Source of the DNA: JBBIJR01 sp037445875
GTDB lineage: Bacteria; CLD3; SB21
Length of the DNA stretch: 58,827 bases
Assembly: GCA_037445875.1 (NCBI GenBank)
Contig: JBBIJR010000011.1
Span: 1 to 58,827, forward strand
Reading direction: 5' to 3'
Under the pieces are notes generated by a model that was not told where the DNA came from, did no database searches, and saw only the letters and a list, made by a program, of their open reading frames with translations. Within the stretch, counting starts at the first letter, position 1. The number at the start of each line of letters is the position of its first letter. The translations under genes were made by a program, and so were the position numbers. Positions 1 to 8,637 of this stretch are shown in pieces.

Positions 1-128
1 CGATCCGGGTGCACCGTGGCTTCTTTCCACACCGCCATCTCGAAGGGCGAGTCGGATGGCTTCTGCCCAGCTTGCCACCGCCGAAAGAGTTCATACAGGG
101 TGTCTGTAGTCATCGTCACATATCCCAT
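1..128 (-). CDS. Partial ORF, probable IS transposase N-terminus
   Basis: Only the first 42 codons are in the window; the gene runs off the left edge. The ATG at 126-128 (minus strand) has a clean Shine-Dalgarno, AGGAG six bases upstream. The protein starts MGYVTMTTDTLYELF and continues with FRRWQAGQKPSDS and AVWKEATVHPD. I do not recognise the domain from this stretch. Its position just inside an array of iterated terminal repeats is what suggests a transposase of an IS21-like element. IS21 IstA proteins usually begin with a helix-turn-helix, which is not obvious here, so family assignment is tentative. It could instead be a cargo gene. Confidence 0.55.
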   Translation of the reverse strand, partial: MGYVTMTTDTLYELFRRWQAGQKPSDSPFEMAVWKEATVHPD

Positions 129-171
129 TGTCTTCTCCTTGTATTCAGAGAAGACCATAATACCTCACCGG

Positions 172-282
172 TGGGGAATATGCTGACCCTGGATGGGGAA
201 TATGAATGACCCTAAACGTCCATTCCCTGGGGAATATAAATGGCCCTAACCGGCCTTTGGGTGGGGAATATCAGTGGCCCTT
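172..282. repeat. Four iterated IS-terminal motifs
   Basis: Four direct copies of TGGGGAATAT-NNN-TGRCCCT start at about 172, 194, 228 and 262. The three central bases vary (gct, gaa, aaa, cag). The spacing between starts is 22, 34 and 34 bases, roughly whole helical turns. The outermost copy abuts the presumed element end. Such iterons are probably transposase binding sites. Confidence 0.8.
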
Positions 283-286
283 GACA

Positions 287-439
287 TGTATATGAATAAC
301 AATTAATTACTTACCCAAAAATAGAGATGACCTCAGCTATATAATTCCGTATGGGACGCAAGTTACGGAAAACCAATTTGAAAAAGACCTTGGACTTGTC
401 TACCTTCTTCCCGACCAACAACCTGAAACGGATCCGGGC
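287..439. other. Flank between IS end and first chromosomal gene
   Basis: This AT-rich stretch follows the insertion end and precedes the Mut7-C gene. No convincing gene is seen. Any promoter of the downstream gene would have to lie here, or inside the insertion element. Confidence 0.4.
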
Positions 440-1192
440 ATGCCATCGGTGGAATTCCGATTCTATGAGGAATTGAACGATTTCCTCCCACCAACGCGGC
501 GACAGAGGGCGTTCGACTACCTGTTTGACGGGCAGCCATCCGTAAAGGACGCCATTGAGTCCTTGGGGGTGCCACATACGGAGGTGGACCTGATCCTGCT
601 AAACGGCGCCTCTGTAGGATTTGGCCAGCCGCTCAAGAACGGCGACCGCGTGGCCGTCTATCCCGTGTTCGAAAGCCTCGATATTACTCCGCTCGTACAC
701 CTGCGGCCGCTGCCCCTGCGCGAGCCGAAGTTCATCGTCGACACCAATCTGGGCAAGCTCGCCAAGACGCTCCGTATGCTCGGTTTCGACACCGTGTTCG
801 CCCGCGACGCATCCGACCACGAAATCGCCCGACGCGCCGAGGAGGAGCGCCGCACCGTACTCACGCGCGACGTCGGGCTGCTCAAAATGAAGCGTATCAC
901 GCACGGACTGTGGGTGCGCTCGACCGAACCGGCGGAACAAATACGCGAAGTCCTTCGGCGGCTCGATCTCTGGCGCCTCATACAGCCGCTCACGCGCTGT
1001 ATCTCGTGCAACGGGCTGATCGCACCTGCCGCAAAACAGGACGTGCTCGACGAACTTCCACCCCTGATCCGAGAGTGCTACGACGAATTCTTCCGCTGCC
1101 CGGACTGCCGCAAAGTCTACTGGCAGGGATCGCATTACGACCGGATGCTGGTCTCCATCGACCGCATCGGGAACGCGAACAAGGCCGGCTGA
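440..1192 (+). CDS. Ubiquitin-like/Mut7-C RNase domain protein
   Basis: This 250-residue protein has two parts. Residues 1 to about 85 form a ThiS/MoaD/ubiquitin-like beta-grasp domain (Ub-Mut7-C type). The rest is a Mut7-C PIN-like RNase domain beginning near KFIVDTNLGKLAKTLR, with the expected acidic residues in FIVDTN and in the RDASDHE and TRDVGLL segments. A zinc ribbon follows near the C-terminus, with Cys pairs in CISCNG and CPDCRK. Family members are putative RNases of unknown substrate. The stop lies 3 bp before the next ATG, so it is probably cotranscribed with the HAD phosphatase. Shine-Dalgarno is weak. Confidence 0.88.
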   Translation: MPSVEFRFYEELNDFLPPTRRQRAFDYLFDGQPSVKDAIESLGVPHTEVDLILLNGASVGFGQPLKNGDRVAVYPVFESLDITPLVHLRPLPLREPKFIVDTNLGKLAKTLRMLGFDTVFARDASDHEIARRAEEERRTVLTRDVGLLKMKRITHGLWVRSTEPAEQIREVLRRLDLWRLIQPLTRCISCNGLIAPAAKQDVLDELPPLIRECYDEFFRCPDCRKVYWQGSHYDRMLVSIDRIGNANKAG

Positions 1193-1195
1193 CGC

Positions 1196-1855
1196 ATGAT
1201 CGAAGCGGCGATCTTCGATATGGACGGGCTTCTGATGGATTCGGAGCCGTTCTGGCGCGAAGCGGAACGGGCCGTTTTCGGCGAACTCGGATTCGAGCTG
1301 ACCGATGCCATGTGCGAGGAAGCCATGGGTCTGCGCGTCACCGAGGTCATCGCGCACTGGTTCAAAAAACACCCGTGGCCGAATCCGGAATTCGATCGTA
1401 CGGAGCGCGAGATCATCCGGCACGTCGACTGCCTGATTCGGGAGCGGGCCGTTCTGATGGAGGGCGTGGTGGACACATTGAGGTTTTTCGAGCGCAAACA
1501 AGTTCCGATGGCCCTGGCCAGTTCATCGGCCGTGTCGTTGATCGGGACCTTCCTGGATCGCTTCGGCCTCCGGCGCTATTTCCGTGTGGTCCATTCGGCG
1601 GAACACGAAGAATTCGGCAAGCCCCATCCGGTCGTGTTCATCACAACGGCGCGCAAATTGACGGTGGACCCGACGCACTGTCTCGTCTTTGAGGACTCTT
1701 TCAACGGCGTGCTGGCGGCCAGGGCAGCGCGGATGAAGTGCGTCGTCGTGCCGGACCCGCGATCGTTCGCGCAGGCGCGGTTCGATCTCGCGGACCTCAA
1801 GCTGGCCAGGCTGTCGGAGTGGTCGGAGGAACATTTTCGGAAGTTGATCAAGTGA
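1196..1855 (+). CDS. HAD phosphatase, HxpB/YniC-like
   Basis: This is a 219-residue haloacid dehalogenase-superfamily phosphatase. The N-terminal motif FDMDGLLMDSEP carries the nucleophile Asp8 and the acid/base Asp10. A helical cap follows. Motif II is in ALASSSAVSL, the conserved Lys in FGKPHPVVF, and motif IV in VFEDSFNGVLAA. The N-terminus and cap resemble E. coli hexitol/2-deoxyglucose-6-phosphatase (HxpB/YniC), which hydrolyse small sugar phosphates. The exact substrate cannot be read from sequence. Confidence 0.9.
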   Translation: MIEAAIFDMDGLLMDSEPFWREAERAVFGELGFELTDAMCEEAMGLRVTEVIAHWFKKHPWPNPEFDRTEREIIRHVDCLIRERAVLMEGVVDTLRFFERKQVPMALASSSAVSLIGTFLDRFGLRRYFRVVHSAEHEEFGKPHPVVFITTARKLTVDPTHCLVFEDSFNGVLAARAARMKCVVVPDPRSFAQARFDLADLKLARLSEWSEEHFRKLIK

Positions 1856-1980
1856 GAATTGAGAACGGAAGATTCAGAATTAGGACTGTGGATTTCCGTT
1901 GAGCGCCCGGTCGCACAGGACAAACTTGCAGGCACGGCGAGCACGGAATATCGCACACGACTTGAGCGGAAGGAGACTTC

Positions 1981-2379
1981 ATGCATCAACATCCTCGTGA
2001 AACGGCGCTGGAGTTCGTCGAGCGCATCAACGCACACGACGTGGGGTGCTTGCTCGACCTGCTGACCGACGACCATGAGTTCATCGATGCATACGATCAG
2101 AAGGTCACCGGCCGGGAGCATCTCCGCAAGGGCTGGATCGGCTATTTCGACTGGTTCCCGGACTACCGGATCGAGATCGAGCATACGATGGAGGAAGGAG
2201 ACACGATCGCGTTGTTCGGACATGCGGGCGGGACATTCAAGGGCGTGGAGGACCATCGCCACCACTGGCGATTGCCGGGAGCGTGGCGCGTCGTCGTGCG
2301 GAACGGAAGGATCCGGACGTGGCAAGTATACGCCGATACCAAGATCGTGTTCGACATCATTAACAGAAAAATGAATTGA
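1981..2379 (+). CDS. NTF2-like (SnoaL) domain protein
   Basis: This is a 132-residue single-domain protein of the NTF2-like/SnoaL superfamily. It begins MHQHPRETALEFVERINAHD, followed by LTDDHEFIDAY and GREHLRKGWIGYF, and ends with WRVVVRNGRIRTWQVYAD, the usual last strand pair. AAGGAG lies six bases before the ATG. The family includes enzymes and non-catalytic ligand binders, so no reaction is assigned. A second member at 23882-24286 shares the pattern but carries an internal stop at the Trp aligned with WRVVV here. Confidence 0.85.
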   Translation: MHQHPRETALEFVERINAHDVGCLLDLLTDDHEFIDAYDQKVTGREHLRKGWIGYFDWFPDYRIEIEHTMEEGDTIALFGHAGGTFKGVEDHRHHWRLPGAWRVVVRNGRIRTWQVYADTKIVFDIINRKMN

Positions 2380-2744
2380 CCGCGGAGAATTCGAAGTTGC
2401 TTGATTCTGATCGCAATCAAATCGGAATCGTACTGCAGAATGTGGTCAACAACGCCATCAAGTATTCGCGTCCGGGCGGGCGAGGGACCATCGGGTCTTT
2501 GCGAAGGCAGGATCGCGTCGACGTATGGGTTCAGGACGAAGGAGTGGGAATGACCGCCGGGCAGGTCTCGGCATTGTTCCTGCCCGAGCCGCGTGTGACG
2601 CATCCGGGAACCGCCGGTGAAAAAGGTTCCGGTCTGGGTCTGCTCGTATGCCACGATTTTGTGGAGCGCAACGGGGGCCATTTGTCGGTCAGCAGCGAGC
2701 CGGGCAAGGGCACACGACTAACCGTTACCCTACACACGTCATGA
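2376..2744 (+). pseudogene. Orphan histidine-kinase ATPase domain fragment
   Basis: The 122-codon frame starts at TTG 2376, overlapping the stop of the previous gene. It encodes only the HATPase_c domain of a sensor histidine kinase: N box LQNVVNNAIKYSRPGG, G1 box VQDEGVGM, G2 box GEKGSGLGLLVCHDFVERNG, and the final GKGTRLTVTL strand. No sensor domain and no phosphoacceptor His are present. The upstream neighbour is in another frame. I infer a 5'-truncated kinase remnant. A stand-alone ATPase domain expressed by coupling to the NTF2 gene is possible. Confidence 0.7.
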
Positions 2745-2754
2745 GGAAGCCACG

Positions 2755-3339
2755 GTGACAAAGCCCTTCCCCCTTCGCCATCGGCCGTTGACGGCGGCGA
2801 CGTGGAAAGATTTCGAAACGCTATTCGGCGCGCGCGGTGCGTGCGGCGGCTGCTGGTGCATGTACTGGCGACAGACCGCCCGTGATTTCAACCGCCAAAA
2901 GGGCGCCGGAAACAAACGTGCGATGCGAAAACTGGTCGAACGAAAGCGCCCGCTCGGTCTTCTTTTCTATATCGGGAAGACGCCGGTCGGGTGGTGCTCG
3001 CTGTCTCCGAGGGCCGATCTCGTCCGGCTTACCACGTCGCGGGTCTTGAAGCCTGTGGATGATGCTCCGGTCTGGTCCATCAGTTGTTTCTTCGTTGGGC
3101 GGCCGTACCGGCGGCAGAGCCTGTCCGTCGAGATGCTGCGCAGCGCGGCCGACTACGCCCGCAAACAACGCATCGGTACGCTCGAAGCCTATCCGGTCGT
3201 TCCCTACGCCGGCAAAATACCCGACGCCTTCGCATGGACGGGCTTCGAGGCGGCCTTTCGCAAGGCGGGTTTCGTCGAAGTGGCTCGACGATCGCGCTCT
3301 CGTCCCATCATGAGGAAGACCATTAATCGTGATCCATGA
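2755..3339 (+). CDS. GNAT-family N-acetyltransferase
   Basis: This 194-residue protein starts at GTG 2755 with GAGGAAG just upstream. The N-terminal GGCWCMYWR segment and the core (PVGWCSLSPRAD, WSISCFFV, then RRQSLSVEMLRSAADYARK) match a GNAT acetyltransferase subgroup, with the acetyl-CoA loop near YRRQSLS. The C-terminus AFRKAGFVEVARRS is the usual last GNAT strand. The acceptor substrate is unknown. Confidence 0.8.
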   Translation: MTKPFPLRHRPLTAATWKDFETLFGARGACGGCWCMYWRQTARDFNRQKGAGNKRAMRKLVERKRPLGLLFYIGKTPVGWCSLSPRADLVRLTTSRVLKPVDDAPVWSISCFFVGRPYRRQSLSVEMLRSAADYARKQRIGTLEAYPVVPYAGKIPDAFAWTGFEAAFRKAGFVEVARRSRSRPIMRKTINRDP

Positions 3340-3364
3340 GCGAAGGATCGTCGAGTATTTTCGA

Positions 3365-3396
3365 TTGACAATGGAAAAGCGGAGACCGAATATTGT
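3365..3396 (+). promoter_or_regulatory. Possible sigma70-type promoter for the POT gene
   Basis: A perfect TTGACA at 3365-3370 is followed by AT-rich GAATATTGT at 3388-3396. The -10 match is poor at optimal spacing, so this is only a candidate. It lies in the short gap before the transporter gene, the most likely place for a new transcription start. Confidence 0.3.
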
Positions 3397-3427
3397 CCGA
3401 TCATAGTCCTTTAGCACAGGAGAAATA

Positions 3428-4912
3428 ATGGCAAACGCTGGTTCCAACGGGCTTCTCCGGTCGTTTCCGGGCGTGTTCTGGGTAGCCAACGTCATGGAGC
3501 TTTTTGAACGGGCCGCCTATTACGGACTCAATTCCGTGCTGGCCATTTACCTTACCAATTCTCTCGTCGACGGCGGATTGGGTTTCTCCGAGCAATCCGT
3601 GGGTTTTCTCCAGGGCCTCATTTACGCGTTGACGTACATCGTACCGATCCTGGGCGGTGCGCTGGCCGACCGCTACGGCTATAGAAAAATGCTGCTCGTG
3701 GCCTTCTCGCTGCTTGCCGCAGGCTATTTTGTGAGCGGCCACATGAGCGTCTACGGCGCCGTGTTCGCCAGCCTGCTTCTGATGGCGGCCGGCTCCGGCC
3801 TGTTTAAACCCATCATCAGCGGCACCATCGCCCGTACTACGACGGAGGAGAATTCCGGATTCGGTTTCGGCGTGTACTACTGGATGATCAACCTCGGCGC
3901 GTTCCTGGCACCGCTGATCGTGAGCTACCTCAAGGGCTTTGACTGGAGCTATGTGTTCACCGCCTCGTCTCTCTACTGCGCGCTCATGCTGCTCCCGACG
4001 GTGTTCCTGTTCCGCGATCCGCCGCGACCGGAAAATACGAAGAACCTGCGCGAGGTGCTGTCGAGCGCGGCGATGGTGCTGGGCGATGCGCGGTTCATGC
4101 TGATGATCTTCGTTTATTCGGGATTCTGGATTCTGTACTTTCAGAACTTCGGATCCGTGCTGTGGTTCCTGCGGGACTTTGTGCACACGGCGCCCGTGGA
4201 CGAATTCTTTGCCGGGATGGGCATTCCCTTTACTTTCGATGCAGAACACGTGACCGTGATCAATGCGGGCACGATCATCCTGTTGCAGGTGTTCGTAAGC
4301 AGGATCGTGAAAAACGCGAAGCCGCTGCTGACGATGGTGGGCGGCATGGTGATCGGAGCGATCGGCTTTGTCTGTCTCGCCTACGCCACGCATGCATGGA
4401 TCTTCGTGCTGGGCATCTCCGTTTTCTCCATCGGTGAGATGACCGCGCACCCGAAATACTACAGCTACGTGGGGCTGGTCGCGCCCGCGGACAAGAAGGC
4501 CGTGTACATGGGCTACGCGTTCCTCTACGGCGTGGTCGGCAGTCTGGTCGGGTCCAACCTGGGCGGCACGTTGTACGAGACGATGCTCAAGCCGCTGATC
4601 GGACGGACAGAGGTCGAGAACGAATTGAGGAACTTCTGGCTATTGTTTGCCGCCATGGACGCCGTGGCCATTGCGGGACTGGTGGCCTACAACCGGACCT
4701 TCATGGCCGACACGCCCGCGACAAACGAACTCGCGCGCCGGATCATGTCGGGCATCTACGGGCTCCTGATCCTGCTCGGAGGTTGGTTCTTTTATCGGTC
4801 CCTGTTCGAAGGAGACACGGTTGATTATAAGACGCTGGTGCAGGCGATAATCATGTTGATGATAGGTCTGGGAGGGGTAACGATCAGTCTGAGACACAAA
4901 CCCAACGGTTGA
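3428..4912 (+). CDS. POT/PTR-family MFS transporter
   Basis: This is a 494-residue polytopic membrane protein of the major facilitator superfamily. The first helix contains ELFERAAYYG, matching the ExxERFxYYG signature of proton-dependent oligopeptide transporters. The loop motif GALADRYGYRKML and the FKPIISGTIAR segment are also POT-like. About 12 to 14 hydrophobic segments are visible. The ATG is preceded by ACAGGAG. It probably imports di/tripeptides or related solutes with protons. Its stop overlaps the region just before the acyl-CoA synthetase gene, suggesting cotranscription. Confidence 0.87.
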   Translation: MANAGSNGLLRSFPGVFWVANVMELFERAAYYGLNSVLAIYLTNSLVDGGLGFSEQSVGFLQGLIYALTYIVPILGGALADRYGYRKMLLVAFSLLAAGYFVSGHMSVYGAVFASLLLMAAGSGLFKPIISGTIARTTTEENSGFGFGVYYWMINLGAFLAPLIVSYLKGFDWSYVFTASSLYCALMLLPTVFLFRDPPRPENTKNLREVLSSAAMVLGDARFMLMIFVYSGFWILYFQNFGSVLWFLRDFVHTAPVDEFFAGMGIPFTFDAEHVTVINAGTIILLQVFVSRIVKNAKPLLTMVGGMVIGAIGFVCLAYATHAWIFVLGISVFSIGEMTAHPKYYSYVGLVAPADKKAVYMGYAFLYGVVGSLVGSNLGGTLYETMLKPLIGRTEVENELRNFWLLFAAMDAVAIAGLVAYNRTFMADTPATNELARRIMSGIYGLLILLGGWFFYRSLFEGDTVDYKTLVQAIIMLMIGLGGVTISLRHKPNG

Positions 4913-4923
4913 GAGGTGCGATC

Positions 4924-6594
4924 ATGGTCAAGGCAAATCTGGTACAGTTGATCGAAGAGAGTATCCGGAAGCATTGGGACTATCCGGCCTTCTGCAATTA
5001 TAAGGCCGAGTCCATGACTTACCGCGATGTGGCGGAGAAGATCCGCTGGATGCATGAATTGTTCAAGGAGCTCGGGATCAAACGCGGAGACAAGATCGCG
5101 TTGATCGGCAAGAATTCGGTGAGTTGGGCGGTGACGTATCTGGCCACCGTGTCGTACGGGGCGGTGATCGTCCCCGGTCTTCCGGATTTTCATTCGGACG
5201 ATCTGCACCACATCGTCAATCATTCCGACGCCGTCCTCCTCTTTGTGGCCGACGACAACCACGAAAAGCTCGATGACGCGGAGATGCACCATCTGACGGG
5301 AATCTTCTCCCTGAACGACTTCCGTGTGACCTACGATCCGGACGGACGGGTGCGTCCCGCACTGGACCGCGTCAACGCCCGCCTGTCTGAGCCCGATCGC
5401 AGCGCACTCACGCGCGATTCGTTCTCGCTGCCGAAGGTCGGGAACGAGGAACTGGCCTCGATCGTATACACGTCCGGGACCACGGGATTCTCGAAAGGCG
5501 TTATGCTGCTGCATAACAGCCTGGCGGCGAACGTGCATTATGCGATCACGCACTTTCAGCTCAAGCCTACCGAGCGCATCGTATCCTTCCTCCCACTGGC
5601 CCACGCGTTCGGGTGTGCGTTCGATTTCCTGTACCCGCTGACTTGCGGGGCGTTCCTTGTATTCCTGAACAGGATTCCGTCTCCCAACATCGTGCTGCAG
5701 GCCTTTCAGGAAAACAGGCCGCGTCTGGTCATGACCGTTCCGCTGGTCATGGAAAAGATCTACCGCAGCCGTATACGTCCGACTCTGGACAAGAAGACGA
5801 TCAGCCTGCTGCTCAAAGTACCGTTCGTGGGCGACGGTATCAACGGCGTGATCAAGCACAAACTCGTCGATGCGCTGGGCGGCAACTTCAACCAGGTCGT
5901 GATCGGCGGGGCAGCCTTGAATACCGAAGTGCAGCAGTTCCTGAAACGCATCGGCTTCCGGTTCACGGTGGGATACGGCATGACGGAATGCGGACCGCTG
6001 ATCAGTTACTGCTATCCGGAAGAGTTCAGATTGTTCTCGGTGGGAAAGGTCGTCGATACCCTAGATATCAAGATCGACCACCCGGACCACACCGGTGTAG
6101 GTGAAATCTGCGTTCGCGGTGAAAACGTGATGGTCGGATATTACAAGAACGATGAGGCCACGCGTGAGACCATCGACGAAGAGGGCTGGCTCCATTCGGG
6201 CGATCTCGGCTACATCGACGCGGACGGGTACATCTACATCCGGGGCCGTTCCAAGACCATGTACCTCGGCCCGTCAGGGGAGAACATCTACCCGGAACAG
6301 ATCGAGTCGAAGCTCAACAGCATGCCGCTCGTGTCGGAGTCGCTGGTGATCGACCGGGCGGGCAAACTCGTTGCCCTCGTCTACCCCGACCGGGAAGCTG
6401 CCGACAAGGAAGGGGTCGATGAACACAGTCTGCTCGGGCGGATGGAGGAGAACCGCAAACTCCTCAACCAATTGATGCCGTCGTACATCAACGTCAGCCG
6501 GATCGAGCTGTATCCCGAAGAATTCGAGAAAACGCCTACAAAAAAGATCAAACGGTTCCTGTATACCGTATCCGAGGTTCATTCCACGAACTAA
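4924..6594 (+). CDS. Long-chain acyl-CoA synthetase (AMP-binding)
   Basis: This is a 556-residue member of the adenylate-forming superfamily. The P-loop-like motif YTSGTTGFSKG begins at residue 182. GYGMTECGP (A5-like) and the hinge region HSGDLGYIDADGYIYIRGR follow, with a C-terminal Lys-containing motif in TPTKKIKRF. It likely activates fatty acids to acyl-CoA through an acyl-AMP intermediate. ATG 4924 is chosen because GAGAGG precedes it; a TTG at 4909 is less likely. Overall resemblance is to FadD-type long-chain ligases. Confidence 0.88.
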   Translation: MVKANLVQLIEESIRKHWDYPAFCNYKAESMTYRDVAEKIRWMHELFKELGIKRGDKIALIGKNSVSWAVTYLATVSYGAVIVPGLPDFHSDDLHHIVNHSDAVLLFVADDNHEKLDDAEMHHLTGIFSLNDFRVTYDPDGRVRPALDRVNARLSEPDRSALTRDSFSLPKVGNEELASIVYTSGTTGFSKGVMLLHNSLAANVHYAITHFQLKPTERIVSFLPLAHAFGCAFDFLYPLTCGAFLVFLNRIPSPNIVLQAFQENRPRLVMTVPLVMEKIYRSRIRPTLDKKTISLLLKVPFVGDGINGVIKHKLVDALGGNFNQVVIGGAALNTEVQQFLKRIGFRFTVGYGMTECGPLISYCYPEEFRLFSVGKVVDTLDIKIDHPDHTGVGEICVRGENVMVGYYKNDEATRETIDEEGWLHSGDLGYIDADGYIYIRGRSKTMYLGPSGENIYPEQIESKLNSMPLVSESLVIDRAGKLVALVYPDREAADKEGVDEHSLLGRMEENRKLLNQLMPSYINVSRIELYPEEFEKTPTKKIKRFLYTVSEVHSTN

Positions 6595-6606
6595 CTCAGA
6601 GGACGT

Positions 6607-8616
6607 ATGCGTTTTGTGTCAAGTCTGCTGGTGTTGACGGTCCTGACAGGGGCGCCGAGGGGGGAAGTGCCCGCTTCGGACCCGAAGGACCTAAACGCGG
6701 TTGTCGCCGACATAGTCACGGCGCTCAAAGAGGCCAATCCGGGCAAACAGCCGAAACGTACCGGCGTGATCACGTTCGTTTCCACGAAGCAGGAAGGCGG
6801 CGGACGGAACGATTTCGGAGAGTATCTCACCGAAACGTTCATCAGCGAGCTGAACTCCATCAGGAACCTCTACAAGCTGTTTGAACGCAAACGGCTGGAC
6901 ATCGTTCTGAAGGAGAACGATTTCATGCTCAGCGACCTGGTCAATCAGGCTCAGGCGCAGAAGCTGGGAGAACTCCTGCCGATCGACGTGATCTTTTCCG
7001 GCACGTATACGAAGTTGCGGTCGTACGTCGACGTCAATGCCCGCCTGATCGACGTCGTAACAGGGGAGATTCTCGTGAGTTTTTCCGGGCGCATCCTGCT
7101 TACCGCGGACCTGCAGAGTCTCTTTGGAGAAGAAGCCGGCGCCGCGGGCGGCGGGACGGGGTCGGCCAGACCGAGTGCGCTGGACCTCTGCAAGGAAAAA
7201 GCGAAGGGGATCAAGACCAAACTGAACGAGCTGTCCTCGGAAGACAAGGTCCGGAGTGTCGCCTCGGATGCCATGACGATCCCCTTCGACGTCGAATGCG
7301 GAGCGGTCCATTTTGATGTGATGGGTGCCTTCAAGCGCTACAAGATAGAGAACGGTCCGTACCACCGGTTCCTTCTCGAAACGCTGGACACGATCCCGTA
7401 TCCGAGTACGGACGAACGTTCCCTGGAGATCTTCAAGTACCTGGTCAAGGACAACATCGTGGACCGCGAGGAGTGGAAGGCGGGGCTGGGTACGATCCGA
7501 AGGGCCGGAGGCCACCTCTCGACGTATCTGCGCACGTTGCTCCGATTGAATCCTCTCCCCGACGATCTGACCGAGCTCCAGGAACGCATCGACGAGTACT
7601 TCGAGGGCGTGCGGTCCGGCAAGGTCGGACTGCCCACTCCCGTAGGCTTCAACGCGGCCTTCTTCGCGATGACGGACGCATTGAAGAGCGAAGACGATGT
7701 CCGTTTGCGGTTTTACGTTTACGAGCGCTACGGACGTTCGCTCGAGCCGGATCCCAGGACGTACAAAAACACCGTCGGGCTGTTGACCCACATGTACAAG
7801 TATGAAAAGGACCGTGCGCGGAAGACCACCGTTCTTCAATGGATCGCCGACTTCTTCAACGAAGTCGAAGGGTACGACAAGGCGCACGACCAGCTGTACG
7901 AGTTCATCCGCTCCTTTGAGTTGACGAGCAACAAGACAACGAACGAAGAGATCCTGCTGCATTTCCCGGAAGAGGACGTTCGGACGCTGGTGGAGCTTTG
8001 CAGGCCGAAGTTTGCCGAATACGCTCTGAAGGCCACTTCGAACAGCCAGCGTGAAGACCGGATTCACTTCTGTGTGCGGTACGACATTCCGCTGCCCGGC
8101 GTGATTCCGACGATGGAGGAAGCGGTTGCCGTCCTGGACGGTTCGGACTTGGCGGAGCAGCGGCGTATTCTCGAACTGATGGAAATGATGGGAGCCCGTC
8201 CAAAATCGGCGGAGGCGGCCCTGATTCGTCTGCTAGACCGCAAGAGCGTCGATCAGAAGAAAGAACTGGCCGAGGCGCAAGAATCAGCCGTGGTCATACT
8301 CGGCCATGTCCGATCGGGGAACGCGAAAGCGATCGAGTTCATGATCGGCCAGCTGGAGAGTTTCGATTACGGATCGGCCGACAAGGCCGAAGAAGCGCTG
8401 GTGCAGATCGGTCAGCCGGCCGTTGGCGCCCTGGTGAAGAAGCTCGGTGCCCTCAGCGCCCAGCAGGACGGTCTGAAGTACAAGATCATCCGCATTATAG
8501 GGAAGATGGGTAAGGAAGCCTCAGCGGCCCGGTCCACGCTGCAAGCACTTCTTCAGAAAACGACGAACAAAGACGTCCGGTATATCATCGAAGCGGCCCT
8601 GCAGGCCATGCAGTAA
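6607..8616 (+). CDS. CsgG/FlgO-like protein with C-terminal HEAT repeats
   Basis: This 669-residue protein has an N-terminal signal sequence (MRFVSSLLVLTVLTGAPRG). Residues about 50 to 165 have a CsgG/FlgO/LpoB-like fold: TGVITFVSTKQ, YLTETFISELN, FERKRLDIVLKEND, IDVIFSGTYTKL and VNARLIDVVTGEILVSF. A long, mainly helical region without a recognised domain follows. The last ~150 residues are HEAT-like repeats (VVILGHVRSGNAKAI, EALVQIGQPAVGALVKKLG, IRIIGKMGKEA). It is probably periplasmic or on the outer membrane. It starts 12 bp after the acyl-CoA synthetase. No function is assigned. Confidence 0.72.
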   Translation: MRFVSSLLVLTVLTGAPRGEVPASDPKDLNAVVADIVTALKEANPGKQPKRTGVITFVSTKQEGGGRNDFGEYLTETFISELNSIRNLYKLFERKRLDIVLKENDFMLSDLVNQAQAQKLGELLPIDVIFSGTYTKLRSYVDVNARLIDVVTGEILVSFSGRILLTADLQSLFGEEAGAAGGGTGSARPSALDLCKEKAKGIKTKLNELSSEDKVRSVASDAMTIPFDVECGAVHFDVMGAFKRYKIENGPYHRFLLETLDTIPYPSTDERSLEIFKYLVKDNIVDREEWKAGLGTIRRAGGHLSTYLRTLLRLNPLPDDLTELQERIDEYFEGVRSGKVGLPTPVGFNAAFFAMTDALKSEDDVRLRFYVYERYGRSLEPDPRTYKNTVGLLTHMYKYEKDRARKTTVLQWIADFFNEVEGYDKAHDQLYEFIRSFELTSNKTTNEEILLHFPEEDVRTLVELCRPKFAEYALKATSNSQREDRIHFCVRYDIPLPGVIPTMEEAVAVLDGSDLAEQRRILELMEMMGARPKSAEAALIRLLDRKSVDQKKELAEAQESAVVILGHVRSGNAKAIEFMIGQLESFDYGSADKAEEALVQIGQPAVGALVKKLGALSAQQDGLKYKIIRIIGKMGKEASAARSTLQALLQKTTNKDVRYIIEAALQAMQ

Positions 8617-8637
8617 TACGTAACGCTAGAGGATGAA

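Larger units (their letters stand above)
1..286. mobile_element. End of an insertion element (IS21-like)
   Basis: The outer end is taken as the CA at 285-286, because the sequence ending TGGCCCTTGACA matches the TG...CA terminal rule of many insertion elements. Just inside it are four directly repeated motifs, then a leftward gene with its own ribosome-binding site. Multiple direct repeats at each terminus, with the transposase gene reading inward, are a known feature of the IS21 family. The other end lies outside the window, so neither target-site duplication nor completeness can be judged. Confidence 0.6.

Noticed and set aside
3401..4450. Leftward frame opposite the POT transporter
   Set aside because: The plus-strand protein has all POT motifs; the reverse product is low-complexity and His/Arg-rich.
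6691..8067. Long leftward open frame opposite the CsgG/HEAT gene
   Set aside because: It lacks any domain, while the plus-strand product has CsgG- and HEAT-like features and a signal peptide.
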